From: Hydrangea macrophylla
Lineage: Eukaryota; Streptophyta; Magnoliopsida; Cornales; Hydrangeaceae
NCBI GenBank assembly: GCA_033977485.1
Contig: CM066994.1
Coordinates: 30,925,637-30,989,636 of the forward strand
Direction of reading: 5' to 3'
Length of the DNA: 64,000 bases
Positions within the stretch are counted from its first letter, which is position 1. Every line of letters starts with the position of its first letter. The notes under the pieces are model-generated. The model searched no databases and had not been told where the DNA came from. It saw only the letters and a program-made list of their open reading frames with translations. This document shows positions 1 to 11,688 of this stretch, one piece after another. Both the position numbers and the translations under genes were made by a program.

Positions 1-699
1 TACAGTAGAATTTCATCTTGCGAATCCGCAAAAGAAATTTGGGATAAACTTGAAGTGACTCATGAGGGAACAAGCCAAGTCAAAAAGTCAAAAATTAATT
101 TGCTTGTTCAATCTTATGAAATGTTTAAAATATTGCCTTTTAAGTCTATTGGTGATATGTCTACCCGTTTTACAACTGTCATCAATAGCTTGAAAAATCT
201 TGGTAAAGTTTATGCTAATGAAGAAATTATTGAGAAAATTCTTAGGGCTTTACCAAAGCAATGGCAATCGAAGGGCTTGTCAATTGAACAACTCATGGGA
301 TCTTTCATTACCCATGAAATGGAGTTAGCCGTGCTTGTCGAAGAAGACAAGAAAAAGGAGATCAAAAGGGGAGACATGGCCTTGAAGTCCTCAAGCTCAA
401 AGAAAAAGGGAAAAGATCATGAGAGTGATAAGGATGAGAAAATGGCTTTGATCACCCAAAAATTCGCAAAGTTTCTAAAGAAAGAAAAATTGGGAAAGAA
501 GCCTCCTAAAGATGAACAACGTAAGAAGAAGGGTAATGAAGGCCACTCAAAGTTGCTCCGAGAGTGAATCATCGGACGACAACTCAAATGAAGATGAGAT
601 TGTCAATCTTTGCCTCATGGAAATTGACAATGGGATAACCTCTACTTCTTGCTCTTTCAATGACTCTAATGATGTTTATGAATTTCAGGAAGGATATTG

Positions 700-1087
700 C
701 ATTACTACTCCTTCATCATTGAAAGATCATATGTATGATCATTGGAAGAGGAGAATAGAAATTTATTTTATATCACTTGACATAAATCTTTGGAAAATTG
801 TCAAAAATGGTTTTTCTCCTAAACCAATGATTGAATGGAATGAAAGTGATCAAAATAACTTTCTATTGAATCTTAGAGCCATGAAAATTCAATATACTTC
901 TTTAGATGATAGTTCATATAATAGAATTCGTTCATGCTCTAGTGCACATCAAATTTGGTTATGTTTAGAAAATTTTCATTTTACTACTAACCAAATTTGT
1001 GAAGAGGAAAAAGTGTGCCTTTTTGCAAATGAAGATTATAAGAATGAGAAAATGGCAAAAGGGGCCACTTGGGATGATGACGACTAA
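700..1087 (+). repeat. second copy of the gag N-terminal module
   Basis: This stretch encodes 'HWKRRIEIY..LDINLWKIV.NGF' followed by 'EWNESDQNN', 'LNLRAMKIQY' and 'YNRIRSCSSAHQIW'. In copia gags of this type that block normally lies BEFORE the 'SCESAKEIWDKLE' block. Here it lies after it, and its last part (about 919-981) is itself a diverged homologue of window positions 1-63. The module therefore occurs twice in one gag. Divergence looks high, so the duplication is old or came from a different family member. Confidence 0.65.
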
Positions 1088-1738
1088 TCCGATGATGACT
1101 CATGTGACCAAGTAGGTGCACAAGAAAATTTGGTAAACTCTAATCCTACCTCCTTTGTTAAATCTCCTAACTATAATGAGCTTCAATGTGCTTTTGAGGA
1201 GTTACATGAGGAATTGGAGAATTTAGGATCTAAATATATAACTCTTAAAAAGAATTTTTCCAAACTTTCAAATGAGTTAAATAATTTGAAATCCCAAAAT
1301 GAATCTTTGAAGATTGAAAATGAAAAACATGTTTTAAGAACACAATCTTCAAATGAGGTTGAAAAAAAAATTTGGATTTGAAAAAGCAATTAGATGATTT
1401 AAAAACTCAAAATGATATTTTGATAAAAGAAAAACTTGTTTCAACCAATCAACCTTCAAGTGAATTTATTGAAAAAAAAAATTTGAATTGAGAAAGGAGG
1501 TGGATAATTTGAAGAAAATTTTGGCAAAATTCACACAAGGTGAACAAAATTTGAATGTGCTTTTGGGAAAGCAAAAATGTGTTTTTGACAAAACCGGTTT
1601 GGGATTTAATCCCACATACAAAGAAAAGAAGTATAACAATTTTTTTTTGCAAAATCCACTCCTTCAAGCTCAAACAATTCTCATAATAGCTTCTTTATTA
1701 AAGCTTCGGGCCAAAATGAAACCCTCCCCTATGTAACT

Positions 1739-1780
1739 TGTCATTATTGTATGAAAAAGGGGCATGTTAATTACAAATGT
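1739..1780 (+). other. gag zinc knuckle (CCHC)
   Basis: The translation reads C-HY-C-MKKG-H-VNYK-C, a perfect CX2CX4HX4C nucleocapsid knuckle. It is in the frame of 1130-1381, not that of the 1488-1736 reading frame just upstream, so at least one indel lies between them. Confidence 0.85.
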
Positions 1781-2290
1781 TCTTTTCGTAAAAAAATTAA
1801 CATGATTTGGGTTGTGAAAGGATCCTCTCCTACCTTCTCGGCAAATGTTGCATCCAAGAGGTGCTTGGACAATGGTTAAATCTCTCACCTTTAGCCTAGT
1901 AGGAGTAGGTTAGATTAGATTAACTTTTTTTGATATTTTTCTTGATTTTGATAGCATGCTAATCTTGTTTGATTTATCAAGTTATTTTATTTTGATGTTC
2001 ATGGCTTTTCATCCTCCTGAGGAGATAATGCATAATTTTGATCCTATAATTGGTATTCATTTGTATATGCATATGTTGAGGAGGAACATATTACTATGTT
2101 CATTTTAGTTGGCTTGAATTCTTGGTATCATGATATTTTGCTCACTTTAGTTAGTTTTGGTATCATATTTTGGCAATTTGGTATCTTATTGCTTCTATGA
2201 TTTGTTTGCTTGAGTTTTCCTTGGTATCATACGGTTGCATATATTGAGGGGGAACTTTTAGTTCCAACCCCCAATCCTTTTGTTGTTGTC

Positions 2291-2497
2291 AAAAAGGGGG
2301 AAAATAATATAGAGATGATATTTGAAAAATAGTCACGAAGGGAAAATGATAAAAGATAATTTATGTTGTAAGTTATCATTCTTGGACTCATACTTTGGAA
2401 ATCTTATTACTTTGAATGATAAATGAAAATGACACCTATTGTGCTTTAAATTGCTATATCTCTATTGCATATTTTGACATCATCAAAAAGAGGGAAA
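2291..2497 (+). promoter_or_regulatory. copia polypurine tract candidates
   Basis: Two purine tracts in the characteristic copia context 'tc(a)aaaaagaggga' occur at 2291-2304 (after 'tgttgtc') and 2485-2497 (after 'gacatcat'). Either could prime plus-strand synthesis. The second is favoured because its context is the more typical and the downstream sequence behaves as LTR. The duplication of this context suggests a local rearrangement. The stretch 1890-2500 has no coding potential and reads as 3' untranslated retrotransposon DNA. Confidence 0.5.
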
Positions 2498-2507
2498 TTT
2501 TTAACCT

Positions 2508-3993
2508 TGAATTTATTTAAGGCATTATTTTTGTTTGTTTCGATGTTGACAAATCTAGTGATAATTGCATACTTTTATTGGTTCTATTTCAATCAATTAT
2601 CATGTCATTTTCGTCAAGCTAATCTATTGATTCATGTACTAAAATGTTCTAACTTTGTTTGAGATCATGAGATAGAATATGGTGAAGTCCAAGAGTGATG
2701 GAGCTCAACAAGGATCAAGCTTGAAGACTTGAAGATTTTTCTATCCTTTGTTGAAGAATATGATTTACGTGTAAGCATTTTGATCAATCACTCATAGGGG
2801 CTCAAGTAACTTTAATTGAACTTTAGGATCTTTGTTCTCACACTTTAAAATACTCTCAAGGACATAAACATACTTAGACCACTCAATTAAATTCACTTCA
2901 CAAAAGCTTTCAAGTGAAGTCAAAACATAGACCTTTGTGTAGATAAGTCATCTTTAAAGCTAAACCTGATCCAATTGGTAAGGAATTAGATGTTGAGTTT
3001 TATATGGTTGGAAAGGTATTTGAATCTAGTTTCCGAATCTTTAAACGGATTGTAAAAACGAGTTTTGTAGAGGGAGTTATGGCCGTTTTAGTAAAGAGGT
3101 GTCAGTCTGCCAAAAACCAGCAGAAAACCAATCGACTGATTTTTGAAGGGTCCAGTCGACCGGATTAATGTCCAGTTGACTGGAGGTACTGTTCCAGTCG
3201 ACTGGATTGTAAAAAAGTTGACTGTTTTCAGTTTTTGAAAGGTAGCTACTTCCTCAAACTTTTCAATCGACTGGATGAATTTTTCAGTCGACTGGATCGC
3301 GCTGAAACACACTAACGGTTAGTTTTTAAACTCTCCAAAAATTGTTTTTACACCCCCTAACCACTTCCAACAGCTATTATCTTTTTTGGCTTATAAATAA
3401 ATGTTTTTGCAAACCTTTTAATGTTGATCAATCCATTAGAAAACATCCACTTGAATCATACAACTTGTTGATTTTTAATTATTCACATTTGAGCCCTAGT
3501 TGTGTGAGTTTATCAATTTGCTCTAGTTCTTGATTTGTATTTCTTTGAGAGAAAATTGTAGTGAGGTTTTATTTGTATTATCTACTCACAAAGGAGCTGT
3601 TGTATGAGCCATCATTGTATTATCCACTCTAGAGAGAGAGTTATCATTTGTACCCAAATCATTATTTGTAAAGAGTGAGGGTTAGTAACCCTTGTATGCA
3701 AAGAAGAGGTGTTCTTCTTTGGGAGAGTTGAAGACTCTTGTAACGGTTTGATCTACACCCTTGAAGTAGGTCGGATTAAAGGAATCCTCAAGAGGTGTTC
3801 TTGAGGGGTGGACGTAGGCCGCGGGGTGCGATTGTCGAACTACTTGAAAAATTGGTTTGCAAGTATCTCTTCTATTATCTCTTTACATTAGTGTTTGTGA
3901 TTGTGTTTAATTTGCAATTAAGTTTTAAAAAGGTTAAATTTCCGCTAAAACCTTATTCACCCCCCCTCTAAGGTTCACATATTTGGGCCAACA
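2508..3993 (+). repeat. 3' LTR of the copia element (start approximate)
   Basis: The right end is clear: '..ttattcaccccccctctaagg..' followed by 'gggccaaca', the usual end of this class of copia LTR. About 100 bp at this end recur at 42400-42502, which independently supports an LTR. The left end is placed at the first TG after the second polypurine tract and may be off by up to 200 bp. The LTR carries a cluster of CCAGTCGACTGG-like palindromes (3127-3297). It ends inside the U5 part of a minus-strand Tat LTR, so the copia element inserted there; AAAAG (3994-3998) would be the right target-site copy. Confidence 0.7.
3127..3297 (+). repeat. cluster of six CCAGTCGACTGG-type palindromes
   Basis: Six perfect or near-perfect copies of (C)CAGTCGACTGG lie at about 3128, 3151, 3171, 3193, 3262 and 3283, separated by T-rich spacers of 10-60 bp. 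The centre TCGA is kept in all but the 3171 copy (TTGA). Each copy is a self-complementary 10-12-mer. It lies in the U3 half of the LTR, where regulatory repeats are expected, but its function is unknown. Confidence 0.8.
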
Positions 3994-6117
3994 AAAAGGT
4001 CTGTTGAAAACAGATACAAAGTCGCCACTTGGTCTTTTGGGATCCAAAAAACCCAATTTTGACTCACCCAAATGGATAAAGGGCACTGACCCTTCATAAC
4101 CAAAGAACTTGGCTCGGGGTGTTGGTACGAGAGAGGAAGGAGTCTTTGTCATGACTAAAACACCCTCAACTCGCCCCGTCTCTTGACGGGCCTCAATTAT
4201 CCAAATAATCATCTTATACTATGTTTGGTTCGACAATTAATACTATGATAGTATATTACATTTCAAAAGAATCTTGAAAATGGAAGATCAGAGGATAAGA
4301 TTTCATTCATAAGATCTAAGCCAAATATCACACACTGCAAAGTAAAAGATCACACAAAACAAACTCAGGAAAAATCGTCTAATCACAGAGCAAGTAATCG
4401 AGTTTTCCTAATTTAAGAGGGGACATGGATTGTTCTTGAAACAAATAAAACAAAGAAGTCAAAATATGTTTAGCAAACTAGCATGATGCATGTTGATTCT
4501 TGAAAAAGAATACTTCTCAATCCCCGGGACGGATGAGAAAGGAAGATTTGATCGAGGAGGAACATGAACGTGTGATCAAGTTCATTCCTTATAATCTTCT
4601 TAGATTGGGAGTTACAAAAATCCCAAATATTGCATGTATGCAATGCATGATCCTAGAATGTGCAAAGGTAGTAGTGTGTTTGTGTCCATGGGTTTTCTAA
4701 AATGACTTAGAAGTCTAGAGTATGCATGAACGGATGAAGAATGTCATTGTAGGATATATACAAATGTAGTATGAACTACTTCCTAAGAGATGCGCTAATT
4801 TGGATTGCATGTAAGCATCAAATCAAATAAAAGAACTCAAAACATGCTTGCCGTGAATAGTGGACAGAACAGTGAGTTGATTTTGTAAAAATGGAAAAGT
4901 GAGGTTAGAAATGTTTTTAATTCATGATTTTTTTTTATGGAGATCATCCTTATTGTGTCTAGAACACATATCTAAAAGCCAAATCACTTTTCAAGTTATA
5001 GATTGAGAGAAATCATATAAACAAGAGAGGTTACTCAGAAACAGAGTTCGTATTGTCGACTGAAATGTAGAAAAATCTTAGAAAATGAAAACAAAACATT
5101 TGGAGGCCGATATTATACAAAAAGTTCCCTAAGACACTGATGTTCAAGGGAAAAATGGGTTGGGACCACACTTTTTGGAAATGCTTTCTGAAAGACAAGT
5201 TGAAAGTCAACCAAGCTGCTGTGACAGTAAAAACAGAATGTCTGGAAGGAATGTTTGGGTCAAAATGGAACCCTTCCAAGTGTCTTCAAGCTAAGCCAAA
5301 AATCATGGCTGTTCTATAATGAGTTAGGAAGATTTTCCAAGTGATCTTATTATCATACTTTGAGTATTGAGTTCTATAGAAATCTTTGAACTCGGATCAC
5401 TCACTGTTTTGAAGATTTTGAGAAAAACTAGAGTTTTATTTCTTGAAATCAAAATGAGGGGTCTAAGAGGAGTTTTGAAATAGAGGTTTTGAGAGCATAT
5501 TTTTAGCACTTAAATGGAGATTACAACCATTTAAAATATCAACATTGAACTCACATCAAGAACCTCCAAGATTGTTGGAGAGTATTATTTTCATCTTAGC
5601 ATAACTTCAAGAATACTTTGGAAGTACTAGTGATGATATAATCATCATCTATCAAACATGTTTTTGAGGTCAAGAGCTACTATCCATAAGGATTCACTCA
5701 CCTCAAACTTCATGTCATCATCTAGATGATGATGAACTAGTAAGTAAATAAACAAAATCAAAGAGAAATGAGATTAAGAAGAGATGAGCATTGTATATAA
5801 GCAAGCAAATAAACAATCAATAGATGATATTCAATGAGATTTTGGACTTGTAGCTTGGTGTTTCACTCATAAATAGTGACTTTGGACATGGAAGTAGCTT
5901 CCTATCTCATAAATGCTCACAAAAATGGTGGTTGGGGGTATTGAATGTGAAGTAAAAAGGAGTAATGAAGTAAAAACAAAGTTTAGAACTCACTTTCTTG
6001 TTGAAAATCAAAGAAGGAAGCTTCTTTTCTCTCTATTCTAACCTTATCTCTACAACTTTCTCTCTAAAATTTTTCTAAGCTTGCATTTGACACCCCCCAA
6101 ATGAGGAGTCAAAGGGG

Positions 6118-6129
6118 GTTTATATAGGC
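6118..6129 (-). promoter_or_regulatory. TATA box of the minus-strand Tat LTR
   Basis: On the minus strand the sequence is GGCCTATATAAACCCCC, a strong plant TATA box. The equivalent position in the plus-strand LTR (16628-16637) is identical over the core. This marks the U3/R boundary; the transcript should start about 30 bp further along the minus strand. Confidence 0.7.
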
Positions 6130-6313
6130 CAATTTGGGGTGGTTTTGGGATTTAAGAAGTGCTCCCATTGGTCCCAAACATCTGTGAACAAGAAACTACG
6201 TCGTTTTGTCTTTCAATTAATCAATTTGGGGCCCCAAACAAAATTACAAAAATGGACTGTTCTGGGGGAGAATGCCGCGGTGGAACTGGGCCTATGCCGC
6301 GGCTGCAGTGGGC

Positions 6314-6332
6314 CAGTGCCGTGGCGGCACTG
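6314..6332. other. GC-rich hairpin CAGTGCCG-TGG-CGGCACTG
   Basis: A perfect 8-bp stem with a 3-nt loop sits in a GC-rich island within an otherwise AT-rich LTR. A related stem-loop occurs at 14064-14084 upstream of the antisense gene, and a degraded one near 16450-16490 in the other LTR copy. Confidence 0.6.
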
Positions 6333-7197
6333 CTCCTCAGACGTCCGAATAATTCTTTTTAGGCCCCCAGAGGTTTTGGTATTCGTGAAAAGGCCCTATT
6401 TCGTCCAAAATTCACAGAAAATGCATATGAACTCCAAACCGAGGTTGTGATATACCGTTAGAAAGGTAATAGAGTCTAATTTTCATAAAAAATAGTTCGG
6501 AGATAGGTCACTTTGAAAAGTTTTGCGGTATTCGCGATAAAAGCCGATTTGATCGCCTTTTGCACCTTCAGAAATTCATAATAAATTCGTTTTAAATCTA
6601 AAAATTATGTGTGACATACCTTTGGAAAGATATTGACCTCTAGTATCCATGAAAAATGTTTAAAAAATGATACGGTGCTCCAATTTCAAAGTCAACTTTT
6701 AAGTCAAATAGGTCAAATCGGTCAAACCAGGGACCTCTAGGAAGTTCTGGGAACTTCTGCGAGCTCCCAGGAGCTGACATTTTCGTATATTTTTCTTTTG
6801 AAACTTGTTTTAGTAATTTCACATGATCTAAAATGATCTCGGAACCTTTGGGCAATTTTGGATGATCTTGGTCAAACCTTGGTCAAACCGGTCAACAGGG
6901 ACTTTTTAGGAATTTCTGAGACTTCTGGGGGTCTCTAGGAGCTAACGATTTCATCTGATTTTACTTTAAAACTCATTTTATTAATTTTCTTACGACGTAA
7001 AGTGTTTCCAGAATATTTGGTCCAAATTTGGGAGTGTTTGGGCTTTCAGGGGCATTTTGGTCATTTGTACCACTTTCTGAGTATTTTGAGAGATAGAACT
7101 AACTTCCAGGAATCTTTTTCAAGTCTTTTACGATCATTGTGAACCACTGAGCTATGGGTCTCCTAAATATGATAGCCGCCAAAATGGGGTGTCTACA

Positions 7198-9307
7198 GAG
7201 AGCCACTCCGAAAAAGTCATATGTTACCTTAGCAAGAGGATGACTGGGTATGAGCTCAACTACTCTACCCTCGCAAAAACATGTTGGGCTTTAGTCTGGT
7301 GCACTTGCCAACTAAGACACTACATGGTAGCCTTTCCGGCTGCGCTCATATCCTGCATGGATCCTCTAAATACCTCCTCGAAAAACCCGCCCTATTCGGT
7401 CGCATATCCCGTTGGTTACTTCTACTATCTCAATTCGATATCAAGTATGTAACAAGCAAGTCAGTAAAAGGGATATGAACCATTGCTAAGCATCTTGCTG
7501 AACACGCCGTTGATTCTGAGGAAAATGGAGATTTCCCATTCCCGAACGAGAATATCATGGAAGTTAAAGAAGAGCAGTAGAAGTTGTACTTCGATGGGGC
7601 AGCCAACATGAAAGGCTACGGAGTAGGAATGATTCTGGTGTCACCAAATGGGGACCACACCCCACTGGCAGTCAAGCTCAACTATAACTCCACCAACAAT
7701 ACCGCTGAATATGAGGCGTGCATTTTGGGGATGGAAGCAGCCATAGAATTGAAGGTTCAGAAATTGGATGTCTTCGGAGATTCAAACCTCATTGTATCAC
7801 AAGCCAGAGGAGAATGGAAGGTAAAGGAAGGAAGGTTAAAGCCCTAACATGATCATCTCGATGGACTCAAGAAATAGTTCAAGAGTGTAGCATTCTTCTA
7901 CTTGCCCAGGGAGGAGAACCAATTAGCAGATTCATTGGCCACCTTGGCCTCTATGATCAAAATCCCTGTAGGAGTCAAGATGATGCCCTTGGTAATTGAG
8001 CAAAGATACGAGCCATCATTTAGCATGGTCACCGCGATCGAAGAAGAAGAAAAGGAAACACCATGGTACCAAGACATATGGGACTTTATAGAAAATGGAA
8101 TGTATCCCCAAGAGTCTTCTGAGAAAAACAAAAGAGCAATTCGAAGGTTCGCTGCGCAGTTCATCATCTGCAGAGGAAAATTGCTGAAGAAAGGGTATAA
8201 CGGTCACAACCTGACTTGCTTGTTCAGAAAGAACACCAGAAGGATGATGGAAGAGATACATGAAGGGGTGTGTGGTCCACACATGAATAGTCACATGCTA
8301 GCTAAGAAGATCGTAAGACAAGGGTACTACTGGACAACATTGGAGAAAGATTGTTGTGAATACGTGGGAAGGTGCCATAAGTGCCAGATCCATGCGAACA
8401 TGATGCACGTACTGCCATCTCTACTCTATAGTATGACCTCTCCATGGCCATTCTCAACCTGGGGAATTGATATCATTGGCGAAATTGTTCCGAAAGCCTC
8501 GAATGGGAATCGATACATTCTGGTAGCCATCGACTACTTCACAAAATTGGTAGAAGTTGCATCCTACACCAAGTTAGGGGCTAAAGAAGTGGCCAAATTC
8601 ATCAAGAGAAATCTCATATGTCGCTATGGAGTCCCCATGAGATTATTTCGGACAACGGAAGTCATTTCAAAGCAGAAGTCAGAGATTTGTTTGAGGAATA
8701 CAAAATCACTTATCATAAGTCATCACCGTATAGGCCGCAAACCAATGGGGCAGTCGAAGCCGCAAATAAGAATGTGAAGACCATACTACAGAAATCAGCC
8801 GATGCTTACAAAGATTGGCACGAGAAGCAACCAATTTGCACTTTGGGGATACAGAACATCGATAAGGACGTTTACAGGAGCGACTCCTTATGCACTGGTG
8901 TATGGAATGGAAGCAGTACTCCCAGTCGAGATAGAATTACCATCCTTGCGAGTAAGTACTGAATGTGAAATCTTATAATCAGATTGGTTAAGGAAAAGAT
9001 ATGAAGAATTGGCACTCATAGATGAAAAGTGCCTTGCGACAGTCGACCATGTCCGAATTTATCAAAGGAGGATAGCCCGCGCCTTTAACAAGAAGGTTTG
9101 TTCGAGGAAAATCGTCAAAGGTGATCTTGTCCTTAAAGAGCTGCGAGCCCGAATCTTCGATCCACGCAGAAAGTTCAAACCCAAATAGATTGGACCTTAC
9201 ATCGTCAAAACTATCCTTTTTGGAGGAGCGACATACCTCATGGACCTCGACGGTGTCGAATTCAAAGAACCAATCAATCTTGATCGCCTAAAAAAGTACT
9301 ATGCTTG
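7198..9307 (+). pseudogene. Tat/Ogre-lineage Ty3/gypsy pol, 3' part (RNase H, aRNase H, integrase)
   Basis: This is the downstream part of a retrotransposon polyprotein. 7198-7480 encodes a classical RNase H block ('GYELNYSTLAKTCWAL.W'). 7584-7850 encodes a second, RNase H-like domain ('YFDGAAN', 'TAEYEACILGMEAA', 'DSNLI'). A dual RNase H is characteristic of the Tat lineage. 7902-8400 continues with 'LADSLATLA' and the HHCC zinc region ('CHKCQ'). The integrase core follows with 'WGIDIIGE' near 8460, 'IISDNGSHF' near 8640 and 'QTNGAVEAANK' near 8745. A C-terminal domain ends at the TGA at 9305-9307. Frame changes near 7280, 8620 and 8900 and several stops kill it. RT, protease and gag are absent because the minus-strand LTR abuts at 7197. 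Confidence 0.9.
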
Positions 9308-9324
9308 ACTTTTACCATTTCTTT

Positions 9325-9800
9325 CCAAACTTTGCTTGAACTAAGCTCGACCTGATTCGCATTCGGGGATATGTAGGCAACCTCCTTGGTTCGGTCGTCC
9401 CACCCACCTAAAAATACCCCCCCTTCTTTTCAACCTTGGCTTGAGGTACGCTTGACCTGATTCCCATTCGGGGATACGTAGGCAACCTCCTTGGTTCGGT
9501 CATCCTACCCACCTAAAATAACCCCCTTCTTTCCAACCCTGGCTTGAACTACACTCGACCTGATTCCCATTCGGGGATACGTAGACATCCTCTTGGTTCG
9601 GTCATCCCACCCACCTAAAAATAACCCCCTTCTTTCCAACCTTAGATTTAACTACGCTTGACCTGATTCCCATTCGGGGATACTTAGGCAACCTCCTTGG
9701 TTTGGTCATCCCACACCACCATAATCAACCCCTCTTCTTTTAAAGCCTTACCCTGAACTACGTTGGACCTGATCCCCGCTCGGGTGTACGTAGGCAGACT
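9325..9800 (+). repeat. tandem repeat array, about 103-bp unit, 4.5 copies
   Basis: Units begin near 9325, 9431, 9534, 9637 and 9742. Each contains GAACTACG(C), CTGATTCCCATTCGGGGATA and CGTAGGCAACCTCCTTGGTT, followed by CCCACCCACCTAAAA. The last unit is partial and diverged. The array lies just after pol in the Tat 3' untranslated region. Single copies of the same core motif occur upstream of the PPT (15391-15431) and in a third Tat LTR (41868-41910). Confidence 0.85.
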
Positions 9801-10335
9801 TTCAAAAAGAAGAGAAGGATGGCTCGCTAGGTCAAAATCCTGAAAGGGAGGCTAGGCAAAAATTATGGTTAAATCCAAAGTGAGCAATAACAAAAGAGAG
9901 AAAATAGCTCGCTAGGTCACTTCACCAGTGTCTGGGCAAAAGTTATGAGCATCTGAGAGATATAAAGTCGTGGTCCTTACCATAACCCATAAACCACCCT
10001 TCACACTAGGGGCAAACTTTGGCCACCTGCTTCGTTTGTCTAAACCTCTCCTAAACTAGGGGACCCGCCTCGTTTGCCTCTAATCTCCCAAGCATGCCCA
10101 AGCAAGTACCAAAGCAACATCTAATCAAAATCTCGATTACAAAATGTTTTTAGAAAGACAAGATGCATAAAATAAGATTCTCAAAGTAATCGAGGTTCAC
10201 CGATAAACAAACTTTGAATAAGCAGGAATGGTTGAAAAGATAAAAGTCTTTCAAAAGCAATCACAAATATCAAAGACACTTGGAGGAAGAAGCAAAATCA
10301 GTCGAGTCCAGTGTTATTTTGTGTCTTTTATTTCT
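9801..10335 (+). other. non-coding Tat spacer between repeats and antisense ORFs
   Basis: There is no ORF on either strand that I can support. The sequence contains short repeated phrases such as 'gctcgctaggtca' (two copies, near 9823 and 9907) and 'cctcgtttg'. It probably holds the 3' untranslated end of the antisense transcripts as well as the sense 3' UTR. Confidence 0.5.
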
Positions 10336-11391
10336 TCAGAAATAGGCCTTTACCCGGTAGGTCCAACCATTGATGAAAGCAGCAATAGTGACAGCTTTGA
10401 CTCTAGAAGCAAAGACCCTCTCAGTGAATTCCCGGGGGACCTCTTGAACCTGCCTATACTGCCTGGCCAATCGGCGAGGATGATAGAAAGAAGTCTCTCT
10501 CAGACCCATCAACCATACTCTCTGGTGATACCCAAGGCTTGTAGTCTCAGCATGAAGGCCCCAACGCCCCACGATTCAGCAAATGTCTGCCTCAGATAGA
10601 GTACCCATCATGCTAACCCAGTCGGCAAAAGTATAGTGAGAATGAAGCACAGCCCTACGAAAGTAAACCGGCGGTACACGGCCCGTCCACAACTGAAGAC
10701 GCTCATACAACCAAGCCTGCAACACCAAAGGTGCCCCAGAAAGAAGAAGAGTTCCTTGGTTGAAGGCATTATCCAAACCATTCAGGGTTTTAGCTAGAAC
10801 CATAGCCATGGGGTTCCTACCCAATTTCAGTCCAAGGCATACATGCACCAAGGCACTGGAAGTGTTCACAAATAGGAAGTGTGAAGTCATATACAGGATC
10901 AGAGTGGCCCCATGGGTAGCGTCATATACGTTGGCATTTCCAGGATTAGCATAACGGGCAATGATAGATGCAATGTTGAGAACTTCACCCTGAATCAGTC
11001 GGTGAGAGACAGCAGTTGAATAGTCAAGATACTCAGCCAAGCCACGAGTAGGACTAGGGGTATCAGCAAGAGGAAGAATCAAGTTTGAGTTTGGATCAAA
11101 GCCGAGGATAGCATAGAATTCATCAAACATGGGACACATTTCCAGGTCATTAAAATTGAAAACATGATTTATCAGATCCCAGTGAGCGATAGCAACACGC
11201 ATGAACTCAGTATTCAGAACCATTTGGCGGAGAGAGAACAGCTCGGTCAAGCCATGGCTAAAGAGGTTGATCCATTCCACACCGTCTGTAATGTTCAGCC
11301 AAGCCGTGAGTTGAGCGGGATCGTACAATGCCATATTTTCTGTCGCAGCTCTAGCAAAATTCAAAATTTCGGCAGCACCTCCCCATTTCAC
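10336..11391 (-). pseudogene. antisense DUF7745-like ORF within the Tat element
   Basis: Read antisense to pol, one frame runs about 350 codons with a single in-frame TGA (10576-10578). The first 271 residues contain 'AHWDLINHVFNFNDLEMCP' and 'FDEFYAILGFDP', then a hydrophobic region ('GATLILYMTSHFLF') and 'VLQAWLYERLQLW'. This resembles the DUF7745 / plant-mobile-domain-like proteins often found in plant retrotransposons; that assignment is from memory of the family. The frame opens without an ATG (GTG at 11389-11391) just after a plausible splice acceptor (..ccttgcaag near 11400), so an upstream exon may exist. It lies 0.3 kb downstream of the antisense gene at 11689-13844 on the same strand. 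The long frame in an otherwise wrecked element suggests longer selection than pol, or relative youth. Confidence 0.7.
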
Positions 11392-11688
11392 GGACTATCC
11401 CACTTGCAAGGCAAACACACTCACTATCACAAGGCTGCTTATCGCAATAACATCAACAATCACAGAATCACAATACACATATATATTGTCACACGATCAC
11501 CAACTAAAACAAGCACACAACTGCGCCTCCAAACCGGAAGCTATCCGGCCCTAAAGGCAAAACATCGTAATATTCTATCAAATGTGACAAACTATCCTAC
11601 ACATCATCCATCATTCACGAAGTACACTGATACAACCCAATCGAAAACATAAAATGGAGACAAACCAAAAGTCCCCGCTTATGAGGCC

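Larger units (their letters stand above)
1..1890 (+). pseudogene. Ty1/copia gag, frameshifted, internally duplicated, no pol
   Basis: This is a decayed gag of a Ty1/copia retrotransposon; the family protein forms the nucleocapsid. The window opens inside a UBN2-type gag domain (the 'SCESAKEIWDKLEVTHEG' region) running in one frame to about 567. The frame then changes, and 512-1087 carries an acidic linker followed by a second copy of the gag N-terminal module. After the stop at 1085-1087 a Lys/Glu/Leu/Asn-rich, probably coiled-coil segment runs from 1130 to about 1700 in two frames. A CCHC knuckle follows at 1739-1780, and a 'W-V-V-K-G' tail ends near 1880. At least three frameshifts and a stop break it. 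No protease, integrase, RT or RNase H follows before the 3' end, so this copy is non-autonomous. The 5' end lies outside the window. Family assignment is firm; clade is not. Confidence 0.85.
3994..7197 (-). repeat. Tat/Ogre-type LTR, minus orientation, U5 end truncated
   Basis: Read on the minus strand this begins TGTAGACACCCCATTTT at 7197 and stays similar (by eye roughly 85%) along its length to the plus-strand LTR at 15603-18841, fixing it as an inverted copy of that 3.2 kb LTR. It stops at 3994, where the copia LTR ends, so roughly 90-100 bp of U5 are missing. Both copies contain a TATA box, a GC-rich hairpin and long AT-rich U3/U5. The right edge abuts pol sequence of the plus-strand Tat element at 7198. 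The simplest reading is a separate Tat insertion, or solo LTR, inside the older plus-strand Tat element. The many small ORFs here are not genes. Confidence 0.85.

Noticed and set aside
10760..11652. Plus-strand ORFs opposite the antisense DUF7745-like frame
   Set aside because: Shadows of the longer minus-strand frame or its leader; no domain similarity.
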